Origin: an uncultured Reyranella sp.
Lineage (GTDB): Bacteria > Pseudomonadota > Alphaproteobacteria > Reyranellales > Reyranellaceae
Direction: 5' to 3'
Assembly (NCBI GenBank): GCA_937919085.1
Contig: CALFRN010000332.1
Location: forward strand, 1-36,716
Length of the DNA stretch: 36,716 nucleotides
Below are positions 16,367 through 24,994 of this stretch, piece by piece. Both the position numbers and the translations under genes were made by a program. Position 1 is the stretch's first letter. Each line of letters begins with the position of its first letter. Under the pieces are notes generated by a model. That model was given only the letters and a program-made list of their open reading frames with translations, was not told where the DNA came from and made no database searches.

Positions 16367-19300
16367 TCAAGGTGCGGGGGCATAAGGCATTGATTTATCT
16401 AGGGTTTCTCCGTCGACCTCCATCAGCCTGGGGGCTGCTGTCCACAGCAGGAAAGCCCGTACCGGGCGGCCGGGATAGATCGCCTGGAGAAGACTGCGAT
16501 AGAGCGCGAGCTGGCGGCGATATGCCAGCGCCACGCCCTCGGCTGCATCAGGCGGCGGCCGGTTGGTCTTGTAGTCGACGATCAGCACCTCGCGCTCACT
16601 GACGGCCAGCCGGTCGACCTGGCCGCTGACGGTGAAGGTGCCGCGCGGCGTCTGCACCGTGCCGATCAAGGGCACTTCCGCGCGCGATCCCGGGGCGAAC
16701 AAGGCGGCATGCGCGTGGGCCTCGGTGACGGCCAGTGCCTCCTCGGCCCAGAGATCGATCTCCTCGGCGGCCAGGCCATGGGCGGGCTGCGACAGGAAAC
16801 GCCGCGCCGCGGCGGCGCGCGCGGCAGACGGAAGGCCCGGGAGATGGCGCAACAGCTCGTGGATGAGCGTGCCGCGACGCCAGCGATTGGACTGATCGCT
16901 CGCCAGCGGGCTGAAGGGCGGATTGTCGCTCGCGATCTCGTCGGGCAGCGGCTGCGACGGCGCGAGCGGGGCGGGCGGGTCGGGTTCGGCCGGCGCCGTC
17001 TGGCGCGACCAGCCAGGCATCGCGTGCGGCGCGGCCAGCGGCAGCTCTTCCTGGATACCGCTCGGCAGCTTGCCCTCGCCGATCAGCTCGTAACCGTCGC
17101 CTTCCCAGCCGTCGGTGCCGAGCGGGCTCTGGGTGAAATCGAACGGCCGCTTGATGGCGCGCCCGCGCGGTTGCTCGGCATCGGGCGAGATGTCGGCGTT
17201 GACGCTGGCTTCCAGTCCGGCGGCGACGCGGTCGTACCAGCAGCCGGCATCCTGCGGCCGCGTGCCGACCCAGCCGCCGATGTAGAGCCGGTCCTCGGCC
17301 CGGGTCATGGCGACATAGAGAAGACGGTTCTGCTCGTCCATCGAGCGCGCCCGCATCTCGGCGCGCCAGGCGCGGGCGGTCTCGTTGGCATCGTCGCTGC
17401 GCGCCACCCACAGACGTGCCTGGCCGTCGGCCGCGGTCAGCAGGCGTTCATTGTTCTGGGGCACGCGCGTGGTGTCGGGCAGGTAGACGATCGGCGCCTG
17501 CAATCCCTTGGCCGCATGCACGGTGAGGATGCGCACCTCGCGGCGGCGGTTCGCGTCGAGGTCGCGCTTGATGTCACCGCCGCCCGCCTCGAACCAGCGC
17601 AGGAAGCCTTGCAGGGAACCCGCCTCGGCGCGCTGGTACTGCAGCGCGCGGGCCAGCAGTTCATCGATCGGATCGGCGGCCTCGCGCCCCAGCCGTTCCA
17701 GCAGGCGCTCGCGGCCGCCTTCGGGACCGAGCACGGTCGCAAAGAAATCGAACGGCGAGGTGTAGTCGGCACGCGCGAGCCAGGCCGAGAGCCGCTTGTG
17801 CGCGGCGGCGAACTGCAAATCTTCGCCGGTCCGCCGCCGCAGTTCGCGCCACAGCCGGCCGGAGCGATTCCAGGCCAGTCGGAACAGCGCTTCCTCGTCG
17901 AGTCCCACCAGTGGCGACTTCAGGAGACACGCCAGGTTGAGATCGTCCTGTGGCAACAGCACGAAGCGGGCGAGGGCCAGCAGATCCTGGATCGACAGTT
18001 CGCTGCCGAGGTCGAGCCGGTCGACGCCCGCCACCTCGATCTCCTCGCGCTTCAGCGCCTTCACCAGTGCCGTGACGAAGGCATTGCGCCGACGCACCAG
18101 CACCATGAAGTCGCCGGCATTCAGCAGCTTGCCGGTGCTCGCGCGGCGTTCGTGGCCGATCAGGCTCTTGGCGTGCAATGCGATCATCCGGGCCAGCCGC
18201 TCATGCGGCGGCGCCAGGGCGCCATGGTCGGCATCTAGATCGGTGGGGTTGGCTTCGCTCCTGGCGCCACGCACCAGCGGCCACAGCTCGACCACGCCCG
18301 GCTGGCCGGCGCGGCTGGGCACATGCAACACATCGCCCGCTGCGCCCAGGCCCTGCGCTGCGGCCTCCTCGCCGAACACCCAATCGACGGCGTCGAGCAC
18401 GGCCGCTGTCGAGCGGAACGACACGACGAGGTCGACGGTCTCAAATCTCATCTCCGCCGTTTTGCTTCGTTCGGCGAACCAGATGCGCATGTCCGCGAGC
18501 TTGCGCGGGTCGGCGCGCTGGAAGCCGAAGATCGACTGCTTGGTGTCACCGACGGCAAAGATCGTGCGCCGGCGGTCGACCGCGCCTTCGCCCACGAAGA
18601 ATTCCTCGGTCAGGCGCCGGATCACCTCCCACTGGTCGGGGTTGGTGTCCTGCGCCTCGTCGACCAGCACGTGGTCGATGCCGCCGTCGAGCTTGTAGAG
18701 CACCCAGGCTGCACTGTCAGCGCGCTCCAGCAGGCGCCGGGTGGCGACGATCAGATCGTCGTAGTCGAGTGCCGCCCGCCGGCGCTTGCCGCGCGCGTAG
18801 CGTTCGACGATGTCGAGGCCGAGCCGCAGGAGCGAGACCGTGAGTTCGACCAGTACGGCGGCGCGGATGCTCTCGTGGGCGGCCGCCAGCCGGCCGCTCT
18901 CGATGCGCAGGATCGCGTCGATCCCAGGCATCTCCTTGAGCGCCGCCTTGCCGGCAATCTTTTTGCGCGGCTTGCCCTGCTGGGTGAAGAAGACCGCGCG
19001 GTAGTCGTCGAGCCGGCCCGGCCGCTCCGCGGCGGAATCGAGCCAGAGCAGCATCAGCTCGCTGTATTTCTTGTTCTCCTTCTCGCCCTTGGCCAGCGCG
19101 CGCGCGGCGGCGCGGAGGCTGGGGCCATCGAACGCCGTGTCGGCGCAGCAGGCCGAGACGAGCGCACCGGCGCTGGCATCGGACGCCACGCCAAGTGCGG
19201 TCGCCAAGCGTGCGCGCTCGTTGGCGAGGCCCGTTTCGTCGGCGATACGTGACAGCAGCCAGGCGCGCTCACCCAGCAGCTTCTTCATCAACTCGTCGTA

Positions 19301-19888
19301 TTCGGCGATCGAGATGCGGCCGGCGACGGCGGCCAGCGCGTCGCGCAGCGAGGGTGGCGCATCGCGGCGGGCGAGTGCCGCCATCTGCTCGTCTTGCGCC
19401 TGCTTCAGGATGGTGCCGGCCTCGCCCTCGTCCAGCACCTCGAAGCCGGGCGCCACACCGGCCTCCAGGGGAAAGCGCTTCAGCAGCGCCTGGCAGAAGG
19501 CATGTATGGTGAGGATGTTGATGCCGCCCGGTGCATCGAGCACGCGGGCGAACAGGCGACGGGCGATCACGCGCTCCTCGGCTTCCGGCGCGCGGTCGAT
19601 CAGCCGCGCGATCTCCTCGTCGAGCTGGGCTTCCTCGGCTAGGGCCCAGCGCCCGAGCTGGGCGGCCAGGCGATTGCGCATCTCGGCGGCAGCGGCCTTG
19701 GTGAAGGTGAGGCAGAGGATGCGTTCGGGTTTCACACCAGCCAGCAGCAGCCGCGTCACGCGATCGGTCAGCACCTTGGTCTTGCCGGTGCCGGCATTGG
19801 CCTCGACCCAGGCGGATTGCGCGGGCGAGGTCGCCTTGCGCTGCTCGGCGGTGGCGAGGCCGACGGGATCCCGGGCCGCAACGCTCAT
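16367..19888 (-). CDS. addA: Double-strand break repair helicase-nuclease AddA
   Basis: A 1173-residue UvrD-like helicase with a C-terminal RecB-family nuclease. The Walker A is ANAGTGKTKV with K36, helicase motif Ia is CLTFTKAAAAEM, Walker B is VDEAQDT, motif III lies at VGDTKQSIFGFQ, and motif VI at LLYVAMTRAEDRLYI. The nuclease motif IVDYKTNRPP with the preceding GQVDRL and following RRQLALY is near the C terminus. AddAB resects DNA ends for RecA loading, replacing RecBCD. The reading frame is open upstream to 20683 because of GC richness; the true ATG at 19888 overlaps the addB stop as ATGA. Confidence 0.95.
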   Translation of the reverse strand: MSVAARDPVGLATAEQRKATSPAQSAWVEANAGTGKTKVLTDRVTRLLLAGVKPERILCLTFTKAAAAEMRNRLAAQLGRWALAEEAQLDEEIARLIDRAPEAEERVIARRLFARVLDAPGGINILTIHAFCQALLKRFPLEAGVAPGFEVLDEGEAGTILKQAQDEQMAALARRDAPPSLRDALAAVAGRISIAEYDELMKKLLGERAWLLSRIADETGLANERARLATALGVASDASAGALVSACCADTAFDGPSLRAAARALAKGEKENKKYSELMLLWLDSAAERPGRLDDYRAVFFTQQGKPRKKIAGKAALKEMPGIDAILRIESGRLAAAHESIRAAVLVELTVSLLRLGLDIVERYARGKRRRAALDYDDLIVATRRLLERADSAAWVLYKLDGGIDHVLVDEAQDTNPDQWEVIRRLTEEFFVGEGAVDRRRTIFAVGDTKQSIFGFQRADPRKLADMRIWFAERSKTAEMRFETVDLVVSFRSTAAVLDAVDWVFGEEAAAQGLGAAGDVLHVPSRAGQPGVVELWPLVRGARSEANPTDLDADHGALAPPHERLARMIALHAKSLIGHERRASTGKLLNAGDFMVLVRRRNAFVTALVKALKREEIEVAGVDRLDLGSELSIQDLLALARFVLLPQDDLNLACLLKSPLVGLDEEALFRLAWNRSGRLWRELRRRTGEDLQFAAAHKRLSAWLARADYTSPFDFFATVLGPEGGRERLLERLGREAADPIDELLARALQYQRAEAGSLQGFLRWFEAGGGDIKRDLDANRRREVRILTVHAAKGLQAPIVYLPDTTRVPQNNERLLTAADGQARLWVARSDDANETARAWRAEMRARSMDEQNRLLYVAMTRAEDRLYIGGWVGTRPQDAGCWYDRVAAGLEASVNADISPDAEQPRGRAIKRPFDFTQSPLGTDGWEGDGYELIGEGKLPSGIQEELPLAAPHAMPGWSRQTAPAEPDPPAPLAPSQPLPDEIASDNPPFSPLASDQSNRWRRGTLIHELLRHLPGLPSAARAAAARRFLSQPAHGLAAEEIDLWAEEALAVTEAHAHAALFAPGSRAEVPLIGTVQTPRGTFTVSGQVDRLAVSEREVLIVDYKTNRPPPDAAEGVALAYRRQLALYRSLLQAIYPGRPVRAFLLWTAAPRLMEVDGETLDKSMPYAPAP

Positions 19889-22833
19889 TCGTCGCCCCCA
19901 CCGGTGGTCGACCATTCGGCGACACGTTCGAGATGCTCGTAGTCGTTGAAGTGCGGGACGAACTCGGGCTGCGGTAAGGCAATATAGGGCGTGGCGGGAT
20001 TGGCGTAGCGCTCGGCCATCTTCTCGACCAGCGCCAGCATCGCCGGAATCAGTTTGTCGGCGCCCTTGATGTCCTTGATCTCGCCGCCGTCGCCGAGACC
20101 ATTGGCGCGCCAGTAGCTCAGGATCACCTCGGCGGCCTTGCCCTTGATCTTCTTGAAGCCGCCGGTTTCGGCCATCGCCGCTTCGAGCAGGAGCTGCGGC
20201 GCGAACAGCGCGTCGAGCTCGCGCGCAGAAGGCACGCGGCCGGTCTTGTAGTCGATCACCTCCCACACGCCCGTGCCGAGCTCGTCGATGCGGTCGGCGA
20301 TGGCGGTGATGGTGAGCGGATGGCTGCGCGAGCCGACCTTGATCGAGCCCGCCGTTTCGCCGTCGAGCAGGCGCAGGCCCGAGGCACGGCGCTTGTTCTC
20401 CTCGCCCACGAACCAGCGCGCCAGCCGCTGGAAGCGCGGCCACCAGAAGGCGCGTTCGGCCGGGGCGGTTAAAAGCTCGCCGAGATGCTTCTCGCCGACC
20501 TCTTCCAGTTCGCGGATGGCATCGCCCGGCAGCAAGCCGGAAGGATGTTTCCTCAGGAAGTCGTCGAGGGCGGCATGCAGCGCCGAGCCGCGCTCGGCCG
20601 CGCCCAGTTCGGCTTCCAGCGGATCGAGCAGGCGCAGTTTCAGGATCTGGCGCGCGTAGAGACCGTAGGGATCGCGCCGCCATTGCTCGATGCTGGACAC
20701 CGAGAGCTGCGTCGGCCGCGCTGCCAGCGGCGGGCGCGGGGCGGGACGCGGCCAGGGCTTATAGCCGCCCGGCCGGTCGATCTCCTCGGCCCAGTCGATG
20801 TAGCGCCGGCCGCGCTGGATGTAGGGGGGTGGCGCGGCGGCAGCGTTGGGATCGTGACCCTGCAGCGCATCGAGTCGCGCCAGCCAGCGCGAGGAAACGG
20901 TGGGCGCGCCACCTTCGCGTTCGGCGCGCGTCAGCAGAACGTGATCGGCTGCGAGGGCCGCGACAAAATCGTGGGCCGACAGGCCGATCCGCCGTTCCGG
21001 CTGGGGCAGGCCTAAGGCGCCGCGCATCGGCCGGTTCAGCCACGGGCCGGTCTCGACGCTGGGTGGCCAGCTGCCTTCGTTGAGCCCGCCCAGGATCAGG
21101 AGATCGGCACGCTGCAAGCGGGCTTCGAGCGGGCCCCAGAGAGAGAGGCGCGGATGCTTGCCGTAGCGAGGCCGGATCGCGGCGGGCGCCAGCATGGCGG
21201 CGAACAGTCCCGGCCACTCGCCGCCATCGATGGCGGGTTGGTCGCGCCAGGCGGTGCGCAGGCGCGCGAGCGTCTCGGCCAGCGCTTCGCCCGCCTCGCC
21301 GCGCCATAGCGCATCGGCCGAGGCCAACATCTCGGCCGCGGCGATGGTGGCATCGAGCAGCGCTGCGGGCGTCGAGCGTTCCGACATCAGCATGGCAAGG
21401 CCCGAGGTCGCCGCACCGAGCCGGTCGATCAAGGCGAGCACGGCAGCGGCGTCGGGATCGTCGTCCTTGCGCTGGTTGGCAACGATCAGGCGCACGGACT
21501 CGAGGCCAACGGCGGGCCTTAGCCCCCGGAGATACTTGCGATCGAGGCGGCGGGCGGTGTCGAGCAGACCGGCGCGCGGCTGGCCCAGCGTGCAGAGCGG
21601 ATGTTTCAGCAGCGCCAAGAGATCGACTGGGCCGAAGCCGCCATCGACCAGGGCGACCAGGCCGCGCAGCAAGGTGGCGGGTGGCGTGTCGGCGAGCGGT
21701 GCACCAGCTGAATCGTCGATCTCGATGTTCCAGCGCTTCAGTTCCGCTGTGACGCGCCGCGCCAGTTCGCGGTCGGGCGTGATCAGGGCCGCCGTGCGTC
21801 GGGGCTCGTTCAACGCCTCGCGCATTGCCAGCGCGATCACCACCGCTTCCTGGTGCGAGGTGGCGCAGTCGGCACGCGCCACGTGATCGAGCGTGGCGGG
21901 ATCGGGGCGCGACCAATCCTCGCTGGTCTCGGCTGGCCGCATCAGCTCAGCCACCAGCTTGCGCCGCGCTGGATCGCCGCCGCGGCTGCCGGGCCAATCC
22001 GGCACGGCCGCGCGCTCGACACCGAGGGCGCCCAGCAATTCGTGCAGGCCGAACTGGGGATGCGAGGGATCGAGCTTCTCCCAGCTCGTCTGGTCCATCT
22101 CGCGGTCGAGGCCGGGCAGCACGACCGCGCCCTGTGGCAGGCCTGCGATGGCGATCAGCAACGCGCGCGTCGCCGGTTGCGAGCCGGTCGATCCGGCCGC
22201 GATCACCGGCGTTTTGGGCGGGGCTGCCTGCCACCGCGCGGCCTGGGCGCGGATCGCCTGGGTGCGCCGGTCGATGGCGTCGATCTGTCCACGTTCGGCC
22301 AGCATCGCAGGCCACGCCGTGCCGACGATGTCGAGGAAAGTGAGCGTGCGCCGCCAGTGCTCGGCAAAATTGCCGGTGACGAGGCCCGCCAGTTTATCGA
22401 AGCCCACGCCCTCGATCGCAAGCTCGTCGAGAAGTCCGCCCAGTTCGCGGGCAAGCTTCAACGCCTGCGCCGCCGATTGCGCGATGGGGTGGCCCTGGTC
22501 GTCCTTGAAGGCGGCCACGAGCTGCGCCAGCAGCGCCTCACGTTCCGTCGGGTCGATGGCGGGCGGTAGGGAGAGCGCGGTGTCGTCGCCCGGCGAGAGG
22601 TCCCATTCGCTGTCGTCGACGTCGCCCAGCGGCGCCAGGCGTGGCAGGATCGTGGGCTTGCCGTCCGAGGCGCGCAGGAAGGCTTCGCGCAGCGCGCGCA
22701 CCGAGCGCCGGGTCGGCACCAGGATCAGCACATCGGCCAACGCGAGGGGATCGCCACCATGCTCGGCCAGCACGCCATGCGCCAATTCGTCAGCGAAGCG
22801 GCGGTCGATGCCGATGGTGAAGACGCCCTTCAT
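19885..22833 (-). CDS. addB: Double-strand break repair nuclease subunit AddB
   Basis: A 982-residue partner of AddA, of the alphaproteobacterial type. It begins with an inactive helicase-like domain: LILVPTRRSVRALREAFLR sits where a Walker A would be in active helicases, and no GKT loop is visible. The C-terminal RecB-like nuclease is intact (AIADRIDELG, then VIDYKTGRVPS and PQLLLEAA). The four-cysteine iron-sulphur cluster of Bacillus AddB is not apparent, as expected for this subgroup. Start ATG at 22833 overlaps the stop of the nucleotidyltransferase gene, and its stop overlaps addA, so the three are probably translationally coupled. Confidence 0.93.
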   Translation of the reverse strand: MKGVFTIGIDRRFADELAHGVLAEHGGDPLALADVLILVPTRRSVRALREAFLRASDGKPTILPRLAPLGDVDDSEWDLSPGDDTALSLPPAIDPTEREALLAQLVAAFKDDQGHPIAQSAAQALKLARELGGLLDELAIEGVGFDKLAGLVTGNFAEHWRRTLTFLDIVGTAWPAMLAERGQIDAIDRRTQAIRAQAARWQAAPPKTPVIAAGSTGSQPATRALLIAIAGLPQGAVVLPGLDREMDQTSWEKLDPSHPQFGLHELLGALGVERAAVPDWPGSRGGDPARRKLVAELMRPAETSEDWSRPDPATLDHVARADCATSHQEAVVIALAMREALNEPRRTAALITPDRELARRVTAELKRWNIEIDDSAGAPLADTPPATLLRGLVALVDGGFGPVDLLALLKHPLCTLGQPRAGLLDTARRLDRKYLRGLRPAVGLESVRLIVANQRKDDDPDAAAVLALIDRLGAATSGLAMLMSERSTPAALLDATIAAAEMLASADALWRGEAGEALAETLARLRTAWRDQPAIDGGEWPGLFAAMLAPAAIRPRYGKHPRLSLWGPLEARLQRADLLILGGLNEGSWPPSVETGPWLNRPMRGALGLPQPERRIGLSAHDFVAALAADHVLLTRAEREGGAPTVSSRWLARLDALQGHDPNAAAAPPPYIQRGRRYIDWAEEIDRPGGYKPWPRPAPRPPLAARPTQLSVSSIEQWRRDPYGLYARQILKLRLLDPLEAELGAAERGSALHAALDDFLRKHPSGLLPGDAIRELEEVGEKHLGELLTAPAERAFWWPRFQRLARWFVGEENKRRASGLRLLDGETAGSIKVGSRSHPLTITAIADRIDELGTGVWEVIDYKTGRVPSARELDALFAPQLLLEAAMAETGGFKKIKGKAAEVILSYWRANGLGDGGEIKDIKGADKLIPAMLALVEKMAERYANPATPYIALPQPEFVPHFNDYEHLERVAEWSTTGGGDE

Positions 22834-23522
22834 CCCAGCACGCGCTCGGCTTCGGCAAGTGCGGCCGGCGTTCCGACATGGAACCATTCGCCGTCGTGCA
22901 CCAGGCCGTAGAGTCGGCCGGCGGCCTCCGCGCGAGTCCACAGTTTCAGTAGCGAGAACGGGCCTTCGGATGAGCCGTTGAACAGGCGAGAGTCGCAGAT
23001 TGAGATGCTGGCGAACAGGTAGGGAGCGGTCTCGGCGCCGCCGCGATGACGCGCCCGGCCATCGGGCTCCAGATAGTAATCGCCGCGATCCTTCTCCTCG
23101 CGGCCGATTGCCCGGGCCATCGGATGCAGCAGCAGAAGCGCGTCCATGCGCCTGGGATTCCACATCGCCTGGAGGCGACCGAGCATCGACTCCGGCCCGT
23201 CGCGCCACAGCCCGTCGCCGTTCAGGACGAAAAACGGTTCCGGGCCGAGCAGCGGCAGGGCATTTCGCACGCTGCCGCCGGTTTCCAGCAACCGGTCTTC
23301 ATGGATGATGCGGGCGCGGCCGCGCAGGCGTTCCGCGATCTGGCTGCCGAGGTGATGGACGTTCACAACCACGTTCGGTACGCCGTGTTGTGCGAGGCGA
23401 TCCATCGCACGTTCGAGCATCGAGCGGCCGGCCACCGGGATCAGTGGCTTGGGCGTGGCGTCGGTCAAGGGCCGCATGCGCTCGCCGCGGCCGGCCGCCA
23501 AAATCATCGCCGTTCGGATCAT
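22830..23522 (-). CDS. murU: MurNAc-1-phosphate uridylyltransferase-like (MurU) protein
   Basis: A 230-residue nucleotidyltransferase. The N-terminal signature MILAAGRGERMRPLTDATPKPL binds the nucleotide, and FVLNGDGLW supplies a metal-binding Asp. Directly upstream is an AmgK-type sugar kinase; in Pseudomonas the AmgK-MurU pair turns recycled MurNAc into MurNAc-1-phosphate and then UDP-MurNAc, bypassing de novo synthesis. The pairing and the fit in length support that role, but a related sugar-1-phosphate nucleotidyltransferase cannot be excluded from sequence alone. The start overlaps the kinase stop as ATGA and the stop overlaps the addB start in the same way. Confidence 0.82.
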   Translation of the reverse strand: MIRTAMILAAGRGERMRPLTDATPKPLIPVAGRSMLERAMDRLAQHGVPNVVVNVHHLGSQIAERLRGRARIIHEDRLLETGGSVRNALPLLGPEPFFVLNGDGLWRDGPESMLGRLQAMWNPRRMDALLLLHPMARAIGREEKDRGDYYLEPDGRARHRGGAETAPYLFASISICDSRLFNGSSEGPFSLLKLWTRAEAAGRLYGLVHDGEWFHVGTPAALAEAERVLG

Positions 23523-24523
23523 GATGCACCTATCTGCCGTAATGGGGGCGGCAGCAGACGGTCGATCCAGATGCGGAGCGGCGCCAGGGCCTCGTGCTGC
23601 AGGGCACGCTCGAACATCCGCCACACCCTCGGCAGATGCTGCAGATAATCGGGCTTGCCGTCGCGCTTCAGCAACCGCACGAACAGGCCGATGATCCGCG
23701 CATGGCGTTGTGCCGCCATCAGCGCGAAGCCGGTCTTGAAGCCGGCCGTATCGCTCAGTCCGGTCTCGCTGATGTAGCGTGTCAGGCAAGCGGTGTGTAT
23801 GGCGGGTGGAACATCACGGCGGGCGTCCTCGATTAACGACACCAGGTCGTAGGAGGGGTGGCCGAGCTGAGCATCCTGGAAGTCGAGCAGTCCGCAGGCC
23901 TTTACACCGGGCCGCTTCGGCAGCCACAAAAGGTTGTCCTTGTGGTAATCGCGCAGCAGAAGGGTGTCGGCGGTGGCCGGCAGGTACGCGAGGCATTCGC
24001 TCCAGGCGGCGCAGTAACGGGCGGTCTCCTCGGGAGGCGTCGATCGGCCGGCGGCGGCGGGCAGATACCATTCCGGCAGCAGCATTGCCGCCTCGATCAG
24101 AGCCTCACCGGCATAGGCGCCAAGTCCCGGCAACAAGGCATTCTCGCCGGCGCCGTGGAGGGTTGCCAGCACGTCGGTCGCGCGACTGTAGAGCAGGCTT
24201 TCGTCGCCGCCGCCGTCGAGCACGCGGGCGAAGGTGTCGTCACCCAGGTCCTCCACCAGCAGGAAGCCATTGGCGGTATCCTCGGCCAGGATGGCCGGGG
24301 CGCTGAGACCAAGCGCGATCAGGTGGCGGGCAATGCGGACGAAGGGCTGCACGTCTTCCTCAGGTGGCGGCGCATCCATGACGACGGCGGTGCCGCGAGC
24401 GCCTGTCAGCCGGAAGTAGGTTCGAAACGAGGCATCGCCCGCCAGCAGACTTTCCCGGGCATCGTGCCAGCCCGCGCCGGCGATGAAGTCAGCTCGCAGC
24501 CTGTTGCGTTCAGAAATCGCCAA
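23519..24523 (-). CDS. amgK: AmgK-like anomeric MurNAc/GlcNAc kinase (APH fold)
   Basis: A 334-residue aminoglycoside-phosphotransferase-fold kinase. The catalytic loop reads LLLRDYHKDNLLW, with the Asp and Asn of the Brenner motif, and GLLDFQDAQLGHPSYDL gives the metal-binding Asp. This D-Y-H-x-D-N form together with a downstream MurU is typical of AmgK, which phosphorylates MurNAc and GlcNAc at the anomeric carbon for cell-wall recycling. It starts with a TTG that overlaps the tsaE stop region by 14 bases; no ATG lies near the family start. The tsaE-amgK-murU order is shared by many alphaproteobacteria. Substrate is inferred from the pair. Confidence 0.85.
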   Translation of the reverse strand: MAISERNRLRADFIAGAGWHDARESLLAGDASFRTYFRLTGARGTAVVMDAPPPEEDVQPFVRIARHLIALGLSAPAILAEDTANGFLLVEDLGDDTFARVLDGGGDESLLYSRATDVLATLHGAGENALLPGLGAYAGEALIEAAMLLPEWYLPAAAGRSTPPEETARYCAAWSECLAYLPATADTLLLRDYHKDNLLWLPKRPGVKACGLLDFQDAQLGHPSYDLVSLIEDARRDVPPAIHTACLTRYISETGLSDTAGFKTGFALMAAQRHARIIGLFVRLLKRDGKPDYLQHLPRVWRMFERALQHEALAPLRIWIDRLLPPPLRQIGAS

Positions 24524-24953
24524 ACCGTGCGTCCCCCTCGAGAATTGCCCGCCGTCCGTCGCCTTCGATGGACAGGGTGACCATCAAAAGATCTTCGGGA
24601 AGTTGCCCAGCCAGCCGCTCCGGCCATTCGACCAGCGCGATACCATCGGCCCGCGCCTCTTCCCAGCCAAGCTCGAAGGCCTGCTCGGGTACCTCCAGCC
24701 GGTAGAGGTCGAAGTGCCAGAACACTCCCCGCGGCGTGTCATAGACCTCGACCAGGGTGAAGGTCGGGCTCGGGACGACCAGCGCGGGATCGCCCGCTGC
24801 TGCCCGGAGGATCGCGCGGGCAAGCGTTGTCTTGCCGGCGCCGAGACCGCCCGCCATGCCCACGACATCGCGGGGCCTCAGGCGTCCGGCCAACGCCGTG
24901 CCCAGCCGCTCCGTCGCGGCTTCGTCAGGAAGGGGAAAAGAAAAAGTCGGCAT
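24510..24953 (-). CDS. tsaE: tRNA threonylcarbamoyladenosine synthesis ATPase TsaE
   Basis: A 147-residue TsaE (YjeE) ATPase that works with TsaB and TsaD to make t6A37 in ANN-decoding tRNAs. The Walker A is GGLGAGKTT with K41, followed by SPTF.L...Y and the HFDLYRL and EWPERL blocks diagnostic of the family. The start ATG (24953) is unusual: it lies in the 3' arm of a strong hairpin whose GAAA loop offers the only purine-rich upstream sequence. Translation may therefore depend on melting that hairpin or on ribosomes. It heads the amgK-murU-addB-addA operon. Confidence 0.95.
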   Translation of the reverse strand: MPTFSFPLPDEAATERLGTALAGRLRPRDVVGMAGGLGAGKTTLARAILRAAAGDPALVVPSPTFTLVEVYDTPRGVFWHFDLYRLEVPEQAFELGWEEARADGIALVEWPERLAGQLPEDLLMVTLSIEGDGRRAILEGDARFGDF

Positions 24954-24971
24954 CTTTCGATGCCGACTTTT
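24942..24971 (-). terminator. ahcY terminator hairpin containing the tsaE start codon
   Basis: On the minus strand, after the ahcY stop, AAAAGTCGGCATC pairs perfectly over 13 bp with GATGCCGACTTTT around a GAAA tetraloop, closed by C-G (a GNRA loop). The run TTTTTCTTTT follows, giving a textbook intrinsic terminator shape. The tsaE ATG is at bases 2-4 of the 3' arm, so the same element overlaps the next gene's initiation site. Confidence 0.8.
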
Positions 24972-24994
24972 AGCATGGTCGCGGCTGTGGGCGG

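Noticed and set aside
16709-18238. 509-codon open frame opposite addA
   Set aside because: It is antisense to conserved helicase motifs and has low-complexity Arg/Gly/Gln composition typical of a high-GC shadow frame.
19889-20683. Long open frame extending addA upstream
   Set aside because: It overlaps addB, has no family similarity, and the ATG at 19888 with the ATGA junction is the conserved arrangement. GC richness keeps the frame open.
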